In this document: positions 46,522 through 57,431 of the stretch, piece by piece | Layout: each line of letters begins with the position of its first letter | Position numbering within the stretch: position 1 is the stretch's first letter | NCBI GenBank assembly: GCA_039654915.1 | Contig: CM077597.1 | Coordinates: forward strand, 89,530,001-89,594,000 | Source of the DNA: Aquilaria yunnanensis | Taxonomy: Eukaryota; Streptophyta; Magnoliopsida; Malvales; Thymelaeaceae | Length of the DNA stretch: 64,000 nt | Reading direction: 5' to 3' | Notes under the pieces: model-generated | Seen by the model: the letters and a program-made list of their open reading frames with translations, nothing else | What the model was told of the DNA's origin: nothing | The model's database searches: none | Program-made: the position numbers and the translations under genes

Positions 46522-48216
46522 ATGGATATTCTCGATTATCTTCCCACGGCTGTTACTGGATCATGGAATGACACGGTAATCGAAACTCAGCCTGAAGCTA
46601 TGGAATATTCCGAAACGGCTCAAAAGCTTCACGGAGATGCTCTGACATCCCATTCTCACGTACAGCTTAAGGACCAGGTATCGATCCGGATAAATCAGAA
46701 CGACACCACGGAATTGTTGCAAGTCTGGAATAGTTGGAATTCTACTGATCGGGAAGCTTTTACGGCAAAATATGGTCACATCACTTGCCTACTAAAGGTT
46801 ACCGTTGATGCATCACTTGTCCGGGCTCTAATACAATTTTGGGATCCATTTTATCGATGCTTTTCTTTCGATAAGATGGATCTGGTTCCAACCATTGAAG
46901 AATACAACAGCCTCTTGGGTTGGTCCTCCGACTATCCAATCGAGACTTATCAACATGATAGAAGAACGGAGCCTCATCGAGCCCTAGCAAAATTATTGGA
47001 TATGCCAGCTTCCAGTCTTCAAACCAAGTTTGCAACAAAAGGATCTCGAAAATTTATCAGTTGGATCGACTTAAAACAATTAAGTCACGTTCTCCCTCAG
47101 AAAAATCAACGACGCAAGCTTTTCGCCTTGGCGATATATGGCCTGGTAGTCTTCCCAAGAATCGTCGGATTCATTGAAGGAGACATCATTACACTATTTG
47201 AGCAAATCTGCAATGCTCAAATAAATCCGACCTCAGTAATATTATGTGAAACTATCAGGGCATTAAACTTTTGTCGCCAAAGAGGGGGCAAATTCATAGG
47301 ATGTTCACATCTCCTCAACATTTGGATCAAAAGCCACCTTCCTTGTGAGAAGCAACATTTTGGAAATCGCTTTTCAAAGGACTTCATCCCAATCGAAGCC
47401 TTTTTGAAAAGTGAAACCATTCATCACGACAGCAAGGAAGCATGGGTTGATTATTTCAAGAACATCACCGAATTCCAAATTGAATGGAGAGCCCCCTGGT
47501 CTACCTCCACCCGCGTTGTCTACCGTTGCGGCAATTGCCCGTGGGTTCCTCTCTTAGGTATATGGGGAGGAACAAGTTATGCCCCAGCTCAAGTACGAAA
47601 ACAATTTGGGTCTATGCAATTTATACCCATGACGCATAATCTGAGTAAGTTGGAATTTTCACACGAAGATCCAAATTCAAATAAGCTCGCAATGGGTATT
47701 TCAGTTGCGTGGAAAAGAATTTTCATATTGAAGTCGGGGCCTATTATTTCTCCCACTGCTTATTATGAATGGAGAAATAACCGGAAGGAAGGAATAGTTC
47801 TATCTGAAGAGGTCATCAGAAAATTGGCGAAAAAAGAGTTGGAGAAAGAACTAGAGGAAGAAAAGGAGAAGAACAAGAGGATGCTCCTTGACATGCAACA
47901 GCTCGGTCACAAAACACAACTCCTCGAAGAGAAAGTTGAATACCAAAAACAAGTCATCTCCCAATTGGTTGATGAAACCGATAAAAAAGAGATGAGAGTC
48001 AGATACTGGGAAGATCAATACAGATTTTCTCAAGATCAATTGCAAACATTTTTGGTAGAAGTCAGAAAAGTTACAGAACAAGCCCAACTAATGGGCGAAG
48101 AAGCCAAGGAGTTAGAAGAACTGAGCTGTCCTACTCCATCAGTAAATGTTCAAAGAATGATGGTGTTCATATCTAAGGCCAGAAAGCAGTATTGTACTTT
48201 GGGTCGTTTCTTTTAA
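46522..48216 (+). CDS. ORF1: extra pre-gag protein (DUF7745-like) with coiled coil
   Basis: A 564-residue protein. Residues about 60-420 resemble the domain annotated DUF7745, related to the plant mobile domain and found in many plant proteins derived from retrotransposons; recognisable words are FDKMDLVPTIEEYNSLLGW, the GLVVFPRI block, and WIKSHLPCEKQHFG. Residues about 425-530 form a charged coiled coil rich in Glu/Lys (KELEKELEEEKEKNKRM), which suggests oligomerisation. An extra ORF between PBS and gag is diagnostic of Ogre elements; its function is unknown. The start at 46522 is the first ATG of the frame. It ends 188 bp before gag, in a different frame, so it needs a separate mRNA, splicing or reinitiation. 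The frame is intact. Confidence 0.85.
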   Translation: MDILDYLPTAVTGSWNDTVIETQPEAMEYSETAQKLHGDALTSHSHVQLKDQVSIRINQNDTTELLQVWNSWNSTDREAFTAKYGHITCLLKVTVDASLVRALIQFWDPFYRCFSFDKMDLVPTIEEYNSLLGWSSDYPIETYQHDRRTEPHRALAKLLDMPASSLQTKFATKGSRKFISWIDLKQLSHVLPQKNQRRKLFALAIYGLVVFPRIVGFIEGDIITLFEQICNAQINPTSVILCETIRALNFCRQRGGKFIGCSHLLNIWIKSHLPCEKQHFGNRFSKDFIPIEAFLKSETIHHDSKEAWVDYFKNITEFQIEWRAPWSTSTRVVYRCGNCPWVPLLGIWGGTSYAPAQVRKQFGSMQFIPMTHNLSKLEFSHEDPNSNKLAMGISVAWKRIFILKSGPIISPTAYYEWRNNRKEGIVLSEEVIRKLAKKELEKELEEEKEKNKRMLLDMQQLGHKTQLLEEKVEYQKQVISQLVDETDKKEMRVRYWEDQYRFSQDQLQTFLVEVRKVTEQAQLMGEEAKELEELSCPTPSVNVQRMMVFISKARKQYCTLGRFF

Positions 48217-48404
48217 ACAAACCTTTTGCTGAATGTAATTGAGAAATTCCATTATAGTTTTTCTTTCACCAAGTATTTACAATATTCATGCATGCATCCA
48301 TCACATCAATCATACACACATAGAATCTAATAAAATAAATATTCCTTTAAAAGGGTAAAATTGGACCTCAACACCGATATTCAACTCGACTCCAAACAAG
48401 ATTA

Positions 48405-51400
48405 ATGGCAGAACAAGCCGAAGGACGTCTCATGGAGATGGAGTCCAAGATTGAAAGTATGTCAGAACAGATGAGACAATTGATGGAATTAATCAAAGGG
48501 AAAGCAACTCAAGTCCCCATCAAAGAAGTACAAGATCCCACTTATCCCCCGGGATTCACCCCGCAACGAGTCTCAGTCCAAGAAAACCTGTTTCAAGAAT
48601 CAGGACCGTCTGCTAGTGTTCACCTGAAACAAGACACTGTACAGGAAGAGAAGAAGACATTACCAAAAGAAGAAGCAGAATCTCAAAAACTCGAAACAAT
48701 AGAAAAGCGACTGCGAGCCATTGAAGGAGGCACTATATTCGGATCTCTCTCGGTGGATGACCTCTGCTTAGTGCCAGACGTCGTAATCCCTTCAGATTTT
48801 AAGGTGCCAGATTTCATGAAATACGATGGAACGAGTGATCCCATCACTCACATCACATTGTTCCTAAGGAGACTACAACCACTCACAAAAGATGAAAAGG
48901 TGTGGATCGCACTTTTTCAGGAAAGTCTCACAAAATCAGCATTACAGTGGTATCTAAGCCAAGGTCCAAGGAACATAAAAACTTGGAATGACCTTGCTCA
49001 GGCCTTCATCGGCAACTATAAACACGTTATGGACTTGGCTCCGGATCGCCAAACTCTCCAAAACATGGAGAAGAAAAAGCCAGAAACTTTCAAGGAATAT
49101 GCGCAGCGGTGGAGGGACTTAGCTGCACAGGTTCAGCCACCCATGACAGAAAGAGAAATGGTCACTTTGTTTGTCCAGACACTGAAATACCCATATTATG
49201 ACAAACTTATTGGCAATGCGGCAACTAACTTCTCCGACGTAGTAATGTCTGGAGAAAGGATCGAGCATGGTATCAGGACTGGGAAGATTACTGAATCCTT
49301 TAGCGATCCTATGAAAAGAGGAGGACCTTCCAGAAGAAAAGATGAAGAAATACAACAAATAGGAAGAGGAAGAGGGATTCCCTTCGTGGGCACTGTGGCC
49401 ACCGGACCTCGCCTATCCTATTCTGTCAATAAGCCCAATTATTATCCTACCAATAGGCCCAATGATTATCCTCCCAATAGGCCCAATGATTGTCTTCCCA
49501 ATAGACCCAACAATTATCCTCCCAACAGACCTAATCAGTTACGGCCACCTGTTCCAACTCCTCCAGTACTTGCACCAAGACCAAGAGAAATCTTCGCACC
49601 AATTCCCATGACTTACACTGAGCTGTATCCAAAACTCATCGAAAGTCAACTTATTCGCCCAATCCCTACAAGGCCATTGGAACCCCCGTATCCAAGGTGG
49701 TATGACCCTAACATAAATTGCCCATATCATGATGGTACCGTGGGCCACGGACTGGAAAATTGCATAGCATTGAAGCGTATAGTCCAACAATTAATTGAGT
49801 CAAAGTGGTTGGACTTTTCCGATGAACCAAACGTCACTCATAATCCATTGCCTCCTCATCAAGCCAAACCAGTCAATATGATGGAAGAATACTGGCCGAT
49901 GAAGAAAACAGTCAATGATATCATAACCCCTCTTAAGCATGTATATTCATGCCTTGTGAAAGAAGGGATTATCATAGGAAAGTCTTCTGGAAATAAAGAA
50001 GTCGAGGATGAGGAGTGGTGCAACTTTCATAACAGTAAAAGTCATTCTATCCAAGAATGCCCAGAATTCCGTAAAAGTCTACAAAGTCTTATGGACTCCT
50101 CCCAAATCATCGTTTTTATGTCAGATAAAGAGGATGACGTGAATGTGATAATTAAAGAACAAGAAGTCAATATCATGCCAAGACCACTAGTCATTCCAAT
50201 ATCAAAATCTGCTCTCAAGCCTTTAAGAATTCAAGTTCCAAAGCCATTCCCGTACAAATCAGACAAAACTGTTCCATGGAACTATGGCTATACTTCTAAC
50301 ATCACATCAACTCCGTTAGAAGTTGGGGGCATGACTAGAAGCGGTCGGTGTTATTCTCCCGAGCAAATGAACAAGCTCCAACAAGAGAAGAATGTTACGG
50401 ATCCAGCAAATGGACCTATTAACACATCTAAAGAGCAAGAGATGCCTCGAGCAGTAACAGATGAACAAGCTACTGAGTTTCTCAAACTCATAAAGCAAAG
50501 TGAATACAGTATCGTGGAGCAGTTGAACCGTCTGCCAGCAAAGATCTCCATACTTTCATTACTCTTAAGTTCTGATGCCCATCGAGAAGCTCTTCTCAAA
50601 GTCCTGAATAAGGCTTATGTTGAACAAGATATCTCCGTGAACAACTTTGACCACCTTGTCAACAACATCACGGCACAAAATCTCATCACATTCACTGACG
50701 ATGAGATACCAGCAGAAGGAAGGGGTCACTCTAAGGCTCTGCATATTTCGATTAAATACAAAGATCGGATTATGGCCAGAGTTCTTATCGACAATGGGTC
50801 AGCTCTAAATGTAATGCCACTCGAAACCTTACATAAGATTGGTTTAGACCCATCATACCTCAACAACAGTCATATTGTTGTTCGAGCATTTGACGGAACG
50901 AAGAGAGATGTTGTTGGAGAAATAGAGCTACCAATAGGGATTGGTCCCTGTCTTTTCCACATCACATTCCAAGTCATGGATATTTGTCCATCTTATACCT
51001 GCCTGCTGGGAAGACCATGGATCCATATGGCCGGAGCAATTCCTTCTTCATTACACCAGAAAATGAAATTCATTATTGAAGGAAAGATAATCACGGTCTT
51101 CGCTGAAGAAGACATCCTGCTATCAAGACCTGCGGATGCTCAATATGTCGAAGTCAATGAAAATATACCTGATTGCTCCTTCAGGTCTTTTGAGATTGTC
51201 AATGCTGCTTATGTCAGCGAATATGGAGAAGAACCCATTCCTAGCATCTCTAAAACAAGTCGCATGGTTGCCAAACTCATGATAAAAGGAGGATACTCAC
51301 TGGGGTTAGGACTGGGACAAGATTTACAAGGAATCACAGAACCATTGAAAATCACCACAAATGAAGGGAAATACGGCCTAGGCTTCACACCGACAAGACA

Positions 51401-51716
51401 TGATAAAATGAAGGCAATAGCTGAAAAGAGAGAAAAGAGGATTGCACGATTAACAGGGCATCCTCTCCAGGAAAGAAATCTGGATATCCCTGAAATCACC
51501 GAAACGTTCGTGAGTGGTGGTCTCATTCCAAAAAATGACAATGAAGGCAAGCTGACTATCAACATCAACAAGTCTTTTGAAAGTCTTTCTATTCAGGCAA
51601 TCATCAGCGATTCACCTGAAGAGGAGGAGCTTGTTCAACCTTGTGGCCCACGGGATGTGCTGAACAATTGGGAGGCGATAGAACTGCCTGTTATAATCGA
51701 AAGCTCTCCAAAGTAA
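48405..51716 (+). CDS. gag-pro: Gag-protease polyprotein with G-patch
   Basis: 1,103 residues. A short coiled coil (about 1-32) precedes the retrotransposon gag domain (about 135-290, with SALQWYLSQGP). Two unusual zinc knuckles of form C-X2-H-X5-H-X4-C (from C439) and C-X2-H-X4-H-X4-C (from C539) replace the usual CCHC. A run of PNRPN-type repeats lies near 345-375. The aspartic protease has its active site at D796 as LIDNGS, with the late motif CLLGRPWIH. A G-patch (about 945-995, GGYSLGLGLGQDLQG) follows, as in other Tat elements, and probably binds nucleic acid. The frame ends in TAA at 51714-51716, but a splice donor overlaps the stop (GT at 51713-51714), which would join it to pol. All domains look intact. 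Confidence 0.92.
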   Translation: MAEQAEGRLMEMESKIESMSEQMRQLMELIKGKATQVPIKEVQDPTYPPGFTPQRVSVQENLFQESGPSASVHLKQDTVQEEKKTLPKEEAESQKLETIEKRLRAIEGGTIFGSLSVDDLCLVPDVVIPSDFKVPDFMKYDGTSDPITHITLFLRRLQPLTKDEKVWIALFQESLTKSALQWYLSQGPRNIKTWNDLAQAFIGNYKHVMDLAPDRQTLQNMEKKKPETFKEYAQRWRDLAAQVQPPMTEREMVTLFVQTLKYPYYDKLIGNAATNFSDVVMSGERIEHGIRTGKITESFSDPMKRGGPSRRKDEEIQQIGRGRGIPFVGTVATGPRLSYSVNKPNYYPTNRPNDYPPNRPNDCLPNRPNNYPPNRPNQLRPPVPTPPVLAPRPREIFAPIPMTYTELYPKLIESQLIRPIPTRPLEPPYPRWYDPNINCPYHDGTVGHGLENCIALKRIVQQLIESKWLDFSDEPNVTHNPLPPHQAKPVNMMEEYWPMKKTVNDIITPLKHVYSCLVKEGIIIGKSSGNKEVEDEEWCNFHNSKSHSIQECPEFRKSLQSLMDSSQIIVFMSDKEDDVNVIIKEQEVNIMPRPLVIPISKSALKPLRIQVPKPFPYKSDKTVPWNYGYTSNITSTPLEVGGMTRSGRCYSPEQMNKLQQEKNVTDPANGPINTSKEQEMPRAVTDEQATEFLKLIKQSEYSIVEQLNRLPAKISILSLLLSSDAHREALLKVLNKAYVEQDISVNNFDHLVNNITAQNLITFTDDEIPAEGRGHSKALHISIKYKDRIMARVLIDNGSALNVMPLETLHKIGLDPSYLNNSHIVVRAFDGTKRDVVGEIELPIGIGPCLFHITFQVMDICPSYTCLLGRPWIHMAGAIPSSLHQKMKFIIEGKIITVFAEEDILLSRPADAQYVEVNENIPDCSFRSFEIVNAAYVSEYGEEPIPSISKTSRMVAKLMIKGGYSLGLGLGQDLQGITEPLKITTNEGKYGLGFTPTRHDKMKAIAEKREKRIARLTGHPLQERNLDIPEITETFVSGGLIPKNDNEGKLTININKSFESLSIQAIISDSPEEEELVQPCGPRDVLNNWEAIELPVIIESSPK

Positions 51717-51909
51717 TCTAATAGTAAAAACCTCCTAAAGAAAGGTTCAATCAATAGGGTGTAGTCTTTGTTTAAGTGAACCTTTTAGTTATTGCTTTTT
51801 ATTCCAATAAAGTTGTGATTTATGCACATTGTAAATAAAGTACCAGTTTGCATCCATCTCATTCGTGCCATTTTTTTTCTTCTCTTTCTTTTCTCTCTGG
51901 ATAATGCAG
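51713..51909 (+). other. Predicted intron between protease and RT
   Basis: The donor AA|GTAATC at 51713 overlaps the gag-pro stop codon. A T/C-rich tract (about 51868-51898) leads to the acceptor ATGCAG| ending at 51909. Removing these 197 nt puts the last two bases of gag-pro in phase with the pol frame, which is open from 51905. An intron at exactly this place is established for Ogre elements, where partial splicing sets the gag-pro to pol ratio. The phase match makes the prediction strong, though unproven here. Confidence 0.8.
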
Positions 51910-54900
51910 ACCCAAAACTCTCTTTGATGACAATGAAAGAATGAACTTTGATAATCCTGTAAACACTACCGACTCGGATGACGAAGATCTTCAAGTATCT
52001 CCTGAGCTATTAAAAATGATTGAGCGAGATGAAAAAGAAAGAGCAACAAGTCAAGAACCAACTGAGGTATTCAACCTGGGAGACAGTCAGGATGTAAAAG
52101 AAGTCAAGATTGGCACTTTATTCCCTCCTGAAGAAAAAGAAGAATTAGTCCATTTATTGAAAGAATATGTGGATGTGTTTGCTTGGTCATACCAAGATAT
52201 GCCTGGCTTAAGCTCAGACATAGTACTACACAAAATACCCTTGAAACCTGGGGCGAAGCCTGTCAGACAAAAGTTACGAAGATTAAAGCCGGATCTAATC
52301 TTAAGAGTGAAAGATGAGATTCGAAAGCTGTGGGATGCAGGATTCCTTGGGGTCGCTGAATATACAGAATGGGTGGTTAACATTGTTCCAGTCGAAAAGA
52401 AAGAAAGCGGGAAACTAAGAGTTTGTCAGGACTACCGGCCATTGAACGAAGCCAGTCCTAAAGATAACTTCCCACTTCCTCACATTGATACGCTGGTGGA
52501 TAATACCGCAGGAAACTCCTATTTTTCCTTCATGGATGGCTTCTCTGGATACAATCAAATCAAACTTGATCCAGATGATATGATAAAAACTGCCTTTATA
52601 ACCCTTTGGGGTACCTTCTACTACAAGGTGATGCCTTTTGGGTTAAAGAATGCTGGTGCTACATATCAAAGAGCCATGGTTGCATTATTCCATGACATGA
52701 TGCATAAAGAAATTGAAGTATATGTAGACGACATGATCGCCAAAACTTTCACTGCTAAGGGGCATCTAAAAGTGCTAAGAAAACTATTCGATAGACTTCG
52801 CAAATATCAACTGAAGTTGAATCCTGCCAAATGTATTTTTGGAGCCTCTTCAGGAAAGTTATTGGGTTTCATGGTCAGCAAGGATGGGATTCGAGTTGAC
52901 CCGAGTAAAGTCAAAGCAATACAAGAAATGCAACCCCCGAAGACTCCAAAACAAGTAAGAAGTTTCCTGGGCAGAATCAACTTCATAGCAAGGTTCATTT
53001 CACAATTGACATCCAAGTGTGAACCTCTTTTCAAATCACTGAAGAAGAACAATCCGATCGAGTGGAATAACGAATGCCAAGAAGCATTCGAGAAAATCAA
53101 GCAATATCTATCAAATCCACCAGTCTTGGTACCACCCCGATCTGGAGAATCGTTGATTCTATATTTATCCATACAGGATTCTTCATTAGGATCCGTATTG
53201 GGTCAACGTGATGAGACAGGCAAGAAAGAGCACGCAATTTACTATTTGAGCAAGAAGCTTACCACATATGAAGCGAAATACTCAATAGTAGAAAAGTCCT
53301 GTTGTGCCCTTGCATGGGTAGCACACCGACTACGACACTACATGCTCAACAACACCACATTGCTAATCTCCAAGACTGATCCCATTAAGTACATTTTTGA
53401 GAAACCAGCTTTATCAGGCAGGATCGCAAAATGGCAAATGCTGTTGTCTGAATACGACATACAGTATGTCACCCAAAAGGCTGTAAAAGGGAGTGTGATT
53501 GCTGAATATCTGGCTGATAGAGCATTGGATGATTATGAGCCAATGAAAATGGAGTTTCCTGATGGAGATATAATGACAATAGAACAAGAAGTCTCTAAAG
53601 ATGATGAAACATGGAAAATGGCATTCGATGGAGCATCTAATGCTTTGGGACAAGGGATTGGAGCCATACTCATCTCTCCAAGTGGAGAGCAATTCCCTCT
53701 TACAGCAAAAATTACATTTCCTTGTACCAACAATATAGTAGAGTATGAGGCATGTGCTATGGGACTCCAAATGGCACTGGAATTGAAAGTGCGAGATCTC
53801 CGAGTTTATGGGGATTCCGCATTAGTCATATATCAAATCAACGGAGAATGGGAGACAAGGGATTCAAAATTGATCCCTTACCAAAAGCTCATACTAGACT
53901 TGGCTCGAAAATTCAACAGTATAAGCTTCCATCATCTTCCAAGGGAAGATAATCAAATACCGGATGCTTTAGCTACTTTGGCTGCTATGTACAAGATCAG
54001 TGACCCCGAGCATACTCCTGTGTTCGAGATGAGAATAATAGATTCTCCAGCTTATTGCATGAGCATCGAAGAAGAATTGGATGGAAAGCCTTGGTATCAC
54101 GATATCAAGAAATACCTCCAAGAAAGAGTATATCCACCAGAAGTATCAGAAAATGACAAGAAATTTCTACGAAGATTGTCAATGGGTTTTTTTTTAAACC
54201 TAGACATACTTTACAAGAAAACCCCAGACTCGATGCTACTTCGCTGTGTAGATACTCATGAAGCACGAAAGATCATGGAAGAAGTTCATTCTGGAATATG
54301 TGGAGCACACACTAGTGGTCATACTATGGCAAGACAAATAATGAGGGCTGGTTACTATTGGCTCACATTGGAAAGTGATTGCGTCAATCACGTAAGAAAA
54401 TGTCACAAATGCCAAATATATGCCAACAAGATCCAAGCTCCACCTGTTCCTCTTAATGTAACAGCAATACCTTGGCCTTTTGCCATGTGGGGAATCGATG
54501 TTATTGGAGCGATTACCCCTAAAGCTTCCAATGGTCACAAATTCATCCTAGTTGCAATTGACTACTTTACTAAATGGGTAGAAGCTGTGTCTTATGCAAG
54601 CGTAACTCAAAAGGTGGTATGCCGGTTCATTAAGAAAGAAATCATTTGTCGCTATGGACCGCCAGAGTGTATCATCTCAGACAATGCCACGAACCTGAAT
54701 AATGCAATGATGCAGACTTTGTGCCGGCAATTCAAAATCAAGCATCTCAATTCAGCACCTTATCGACCGATGATGAATGGTGCAGTAGAAGCGGCCAATA
54801 AAAATATCAAGAGAATTGTTGAAAAGATGATCGTCACTTACAAGGACTGGCATGAGATGTTACCTTTTGCACTACATGCTTATAGAACTTCTACCCGTAC

Positions 54901-55339
54901 TTCTACTGGAGCAACACCTTTTTCTCTGGTATACGGTATGGAGGCTGTATTGCCCATCGAAGTTGAAATTCCTTCATTAAGGGTACTAATGGATACTCAA
55001 TTAGGAGAAGCAGAATGGGTCAAAGCTAGATACGAGCAATTAAATCTAATTGATGAAAGAAGAATGATAGCCCTCTGCCATGGGCAACTTTATCAAAGAA
55101 GGATGATTCGTGCTTACAACAAAAAGGTTCGCCCACGACAATTTCACGAAGGTGACATAGTGCTCAAGAAAATTTTACCCATGCAACATGATTCAAGAGG
55201 AAAATGGACACCAAATTATGACGGGCCATATGTCGTGAAGAAAGCATTTTCAGGAGGGGCACTAATTCTGACAGAAATGGATGGACGAGAATTACCGAAG
55301 CCAGTAAATTCGGATGCAGTAAAGAAATACTTTGCATAA
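51910..55339 (+). CDS. pol: Pol: RT, RNase H, archaeal-type RNase H, integrase
   Basis: The exon continues from the intron; the first internal ATG is 51941, and numbering here is from it (1,132 residues). Reverse transcriptase occupies about 85-275 with the catalytic YVDD at 261-264. The first RNase H-like/tether region (about 395-520) has LYLSIQDSSLGSVL where active enzymes have an acidic residue, so it is probably inactive. A second, archaeal-type RNase H (about 555-690) keeps its acids: D563 (FDGAS), E in EYEAC, D in GDSAL, and D in IPDALA. Integrase follows with an HHCC finger (about 770-820), DD35E catalytic residues D853, D914 and E950 with 35 residues between the last two, and a GPY/F-like end. 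There is no chromodomain. The second RNase H is a Tat-lineage mark. No disabling mutation was seen. Confidence 0.93.
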
Positions 55340-56636
55340 TGAAGAAATTTTCGAACAGAATGGGAGAAGTGGATACAGGGTTACCAAAGTTTATTTGATC
55401 AAAGTTGTCAAAGAGAGCTTTCTTCCCTTACACTTTCATTATCTATCTGTACCCAAGATTTTCATATTCTTTTACCCATAAATAAAAGCCAATTCTCTTT
55501 AACTTACCTTAGATTCTCACGTTCAAAATGCTAAAGTCGCTTCTATCCAGTTCTTTTCCTTCAAATCTCACATTCCTACTAGCTTTAAGTGTGCAATAAA
55601 TTGTGACTTTTGAAGGAAGAATAGTAATAATTAAAACTTAGAAAAAAACAAAGACCGTAGATTACTTTGATAAGCTTTGTGAATTAAAACAGGTAAGATT
55701 GAGGTCCTGCTTTGCGAGCAGCACAGAACATAGGCTAACAAAGAAGAAGGAGTAACAAATCTTTGGGAGATAGCCTTGGTGGTAGCCTGAATGATCATTT
55801 CAGAAGTCTTAACATGTCTATGTCAGCAGGAAAGAATCATGCTCACGAATATTTCAACAGGGACAATTATCCAGAGAAGCATAAAATATGAGGCGGGCAT
55901 TAAAGAAAATTGAGGTCAAAATTCAAAAATAAGGCAAGGAAAGAGGATTTTTGAACAGAGTTGGGCTTTTGAGACAATGGACAACAGCTGGAAAGCATAA
56001 AGAGATTCAATAATAGTCCGAGAAGGAAATCACAAAGAAGATCCAGTAAAGTAAAACAAAGACATGAAGAGCTAGATTAAAAAAAAAAAAAAAAAAACAT
56101 CAGTTACACATGCCTTGCATTCATGCATTTCACATCATGCATGCATGGCTTTTACATAACAGGGATCAAATGAAAAGCATGTCCGCAGCATGATTGCAGC
56201 AGTATAAGCTGAGATCTTAATGACATCAGCTCTTACTAATTGGACGCATAGCTAATACGCTGGACCCAGCCCCATCAGGAATCCAAGGATAAAGCATACA
56301 ATATCGTCAAAAGCCTGGCAATTGAGGCTACACCTAAAAGAACAGAATTGATGCCAGCTTAGCAGCATCCAGGATGAGTGATAGCTATCGTCAAAGATAA
56401 GGCAGACATCAAGAAATATTGTCGTTGAAAATTCGTCAAAAGCGGACAATGGATTCAATAATCAAGGACTGAATCGACGTCAGCTGGATGGAATATCTAT
56501 CACATCAAAATAAAGTAGGATTCACTTTTCCGGTTAAGCGGCGGATACGGTACTCCGTGACTCTCAAGTCGGTTCTCTCAGTTGCCCATAATAACTTATC
56601 ATTTCCTCCCTCCTTTCTTTTACTTTCTCCTAGAAA
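55340..56636 (+). other. Spacer between pol and the cargo genes
   Basis: No supported coding frame over 1.3 kb. It contains an A homopolymer (about 56079-56097), CATGCATGCAT near 56137-56147 (a similar CATGCATGCAT word is near 48289, between ORF1 and gag), and ACGTCA near 56473. From about 56525 it resembles the spacers before the later cysteine-rich genes (TTTTCCGGTTAAGCGGCGGA here, TTTCCGGTTAAGTAGCGGA at 58142), but the TATA box is not recognisable. Confidence 0.6.
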
Positions 56637-57185
56637 ATGGATCCTACTTTTTCTGCCTTGCGAAAATATTTTCCTTCTCTCCCAATGAACATCCTCAAAA
56701 AGATCTACCAAGTTCGCTGTGAACGATTAAGAGCTCTGATGCATAAAGGAATCCCTGAAGATGTGCGGTGGTTAATTGAAGCTAAGGTTCGTCTGGCAGG
56801 TGAAATCCCAGAGGCATTTGTGTCTCACATGCCTGGTGTAGGCAAAAGCTCTTATGCCAAAAAACGAAGAGCGAGGAGACTAGGCGTTTGTCATAAATGC
56901 GGACGCTGGACCTGTAATACTAAATGTCGTTCTTTAGGGATGATCTCTGATAATCGAGAAGATAAAATACGATTCATTAAGAATGGCCTGAGTAAGGACT
57001 CATTGGATGATCTCCAATTGACTCTTGAGACGCATTCTTGTGGATCCGTGCAACGTGAACTTCTCGATTTATGGAGCATTTTTCATGAAGAACGAGAACG
57101 ATACAGTCCCGGGAATCTGACATTAAACGACCCTATTTGTCAGCTTGTAAGAAAACTGGATGGGAAGCAAATCCTCGACTCATAG
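56637..57185 (+). CDS. Cysteine-rich basic protein 1, virus-NABP-like
   Basis: 182 residues. A helical N-terminal half (residues 1-65, with LRKYFPS and an ILKKIYQVRCER helix) leads to GKSSYA, a basic run K75-R81 that looks like a nuclear or nucleolar signal and RNA-binding patch, and a compact zinc-type motif C85-X2-C88-X4-C93-X3-C97. Then comes an RFIKNGL block. This order (GxSxYA, Arg/Lys run, LGxCxxC) closely matches the 3'-proximal cysteine-rich nucleic-acid-binding proteins of carla- and allexiviruses (Pfam Viral_NABP/Carla_C4), which act as silencing suppressors or transcription factors. The resemblance is by motif, not by a search. It is the first of four tandem copies, on the same strand as pol, and has no obvious own TATA box. 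The frame is intact. Confidence 0.75.
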   Translation: MDPTFSALRKYFPSLPMNILKKIYQVRCERLRALMHKGIPEDVRWLIEAKVRLAGEIPEAFVSHMPGVGKSSYAKKRRARRLGVCHKCGRWTCNTKCRSLGMISDNREDKIRFIKNGLSKDSLDDLQLTLETHSCGSVQRELLDLWSIFHEERERYSPGNLTLNDPICQLVRKLDGKQILDS

Positions 57186-57344
57186 AAGCTATTAATCCCG
57201 TTACTGGACGTAAAACCAGTGGAAGATGTGAGCCACAGTCACAATCACTGTACATATAATTTATCATATTTAAAATTTTCCATTTTTCTTTTAATAATGT
57301 ATTTGCTCCCGTAAGTGTAATCGACACGTTATCCATTTCATCGC

Positions 57345-57352
57345 TATAAATG
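57345..57352 (+). promoter_or_regulatory. TATA box of cysteine-rich gene 2
   Basis: CGCTATAAATG, with TATAAA 82 bp before the ATG. It lies in a ~245-bp spacer that also holds TGTACATATAA and AACACGTTATCC-like words conserved in the next two spacers. Confidence 0.65.
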
Positions 57353-57431
57353 CATGTTCTTCCAGTCGGTTATCTAAGTTTCCTTCAATAACTGATTCAT
57401 TTCCCTCTTCTCTCAAATTCTTCTCTCATCA

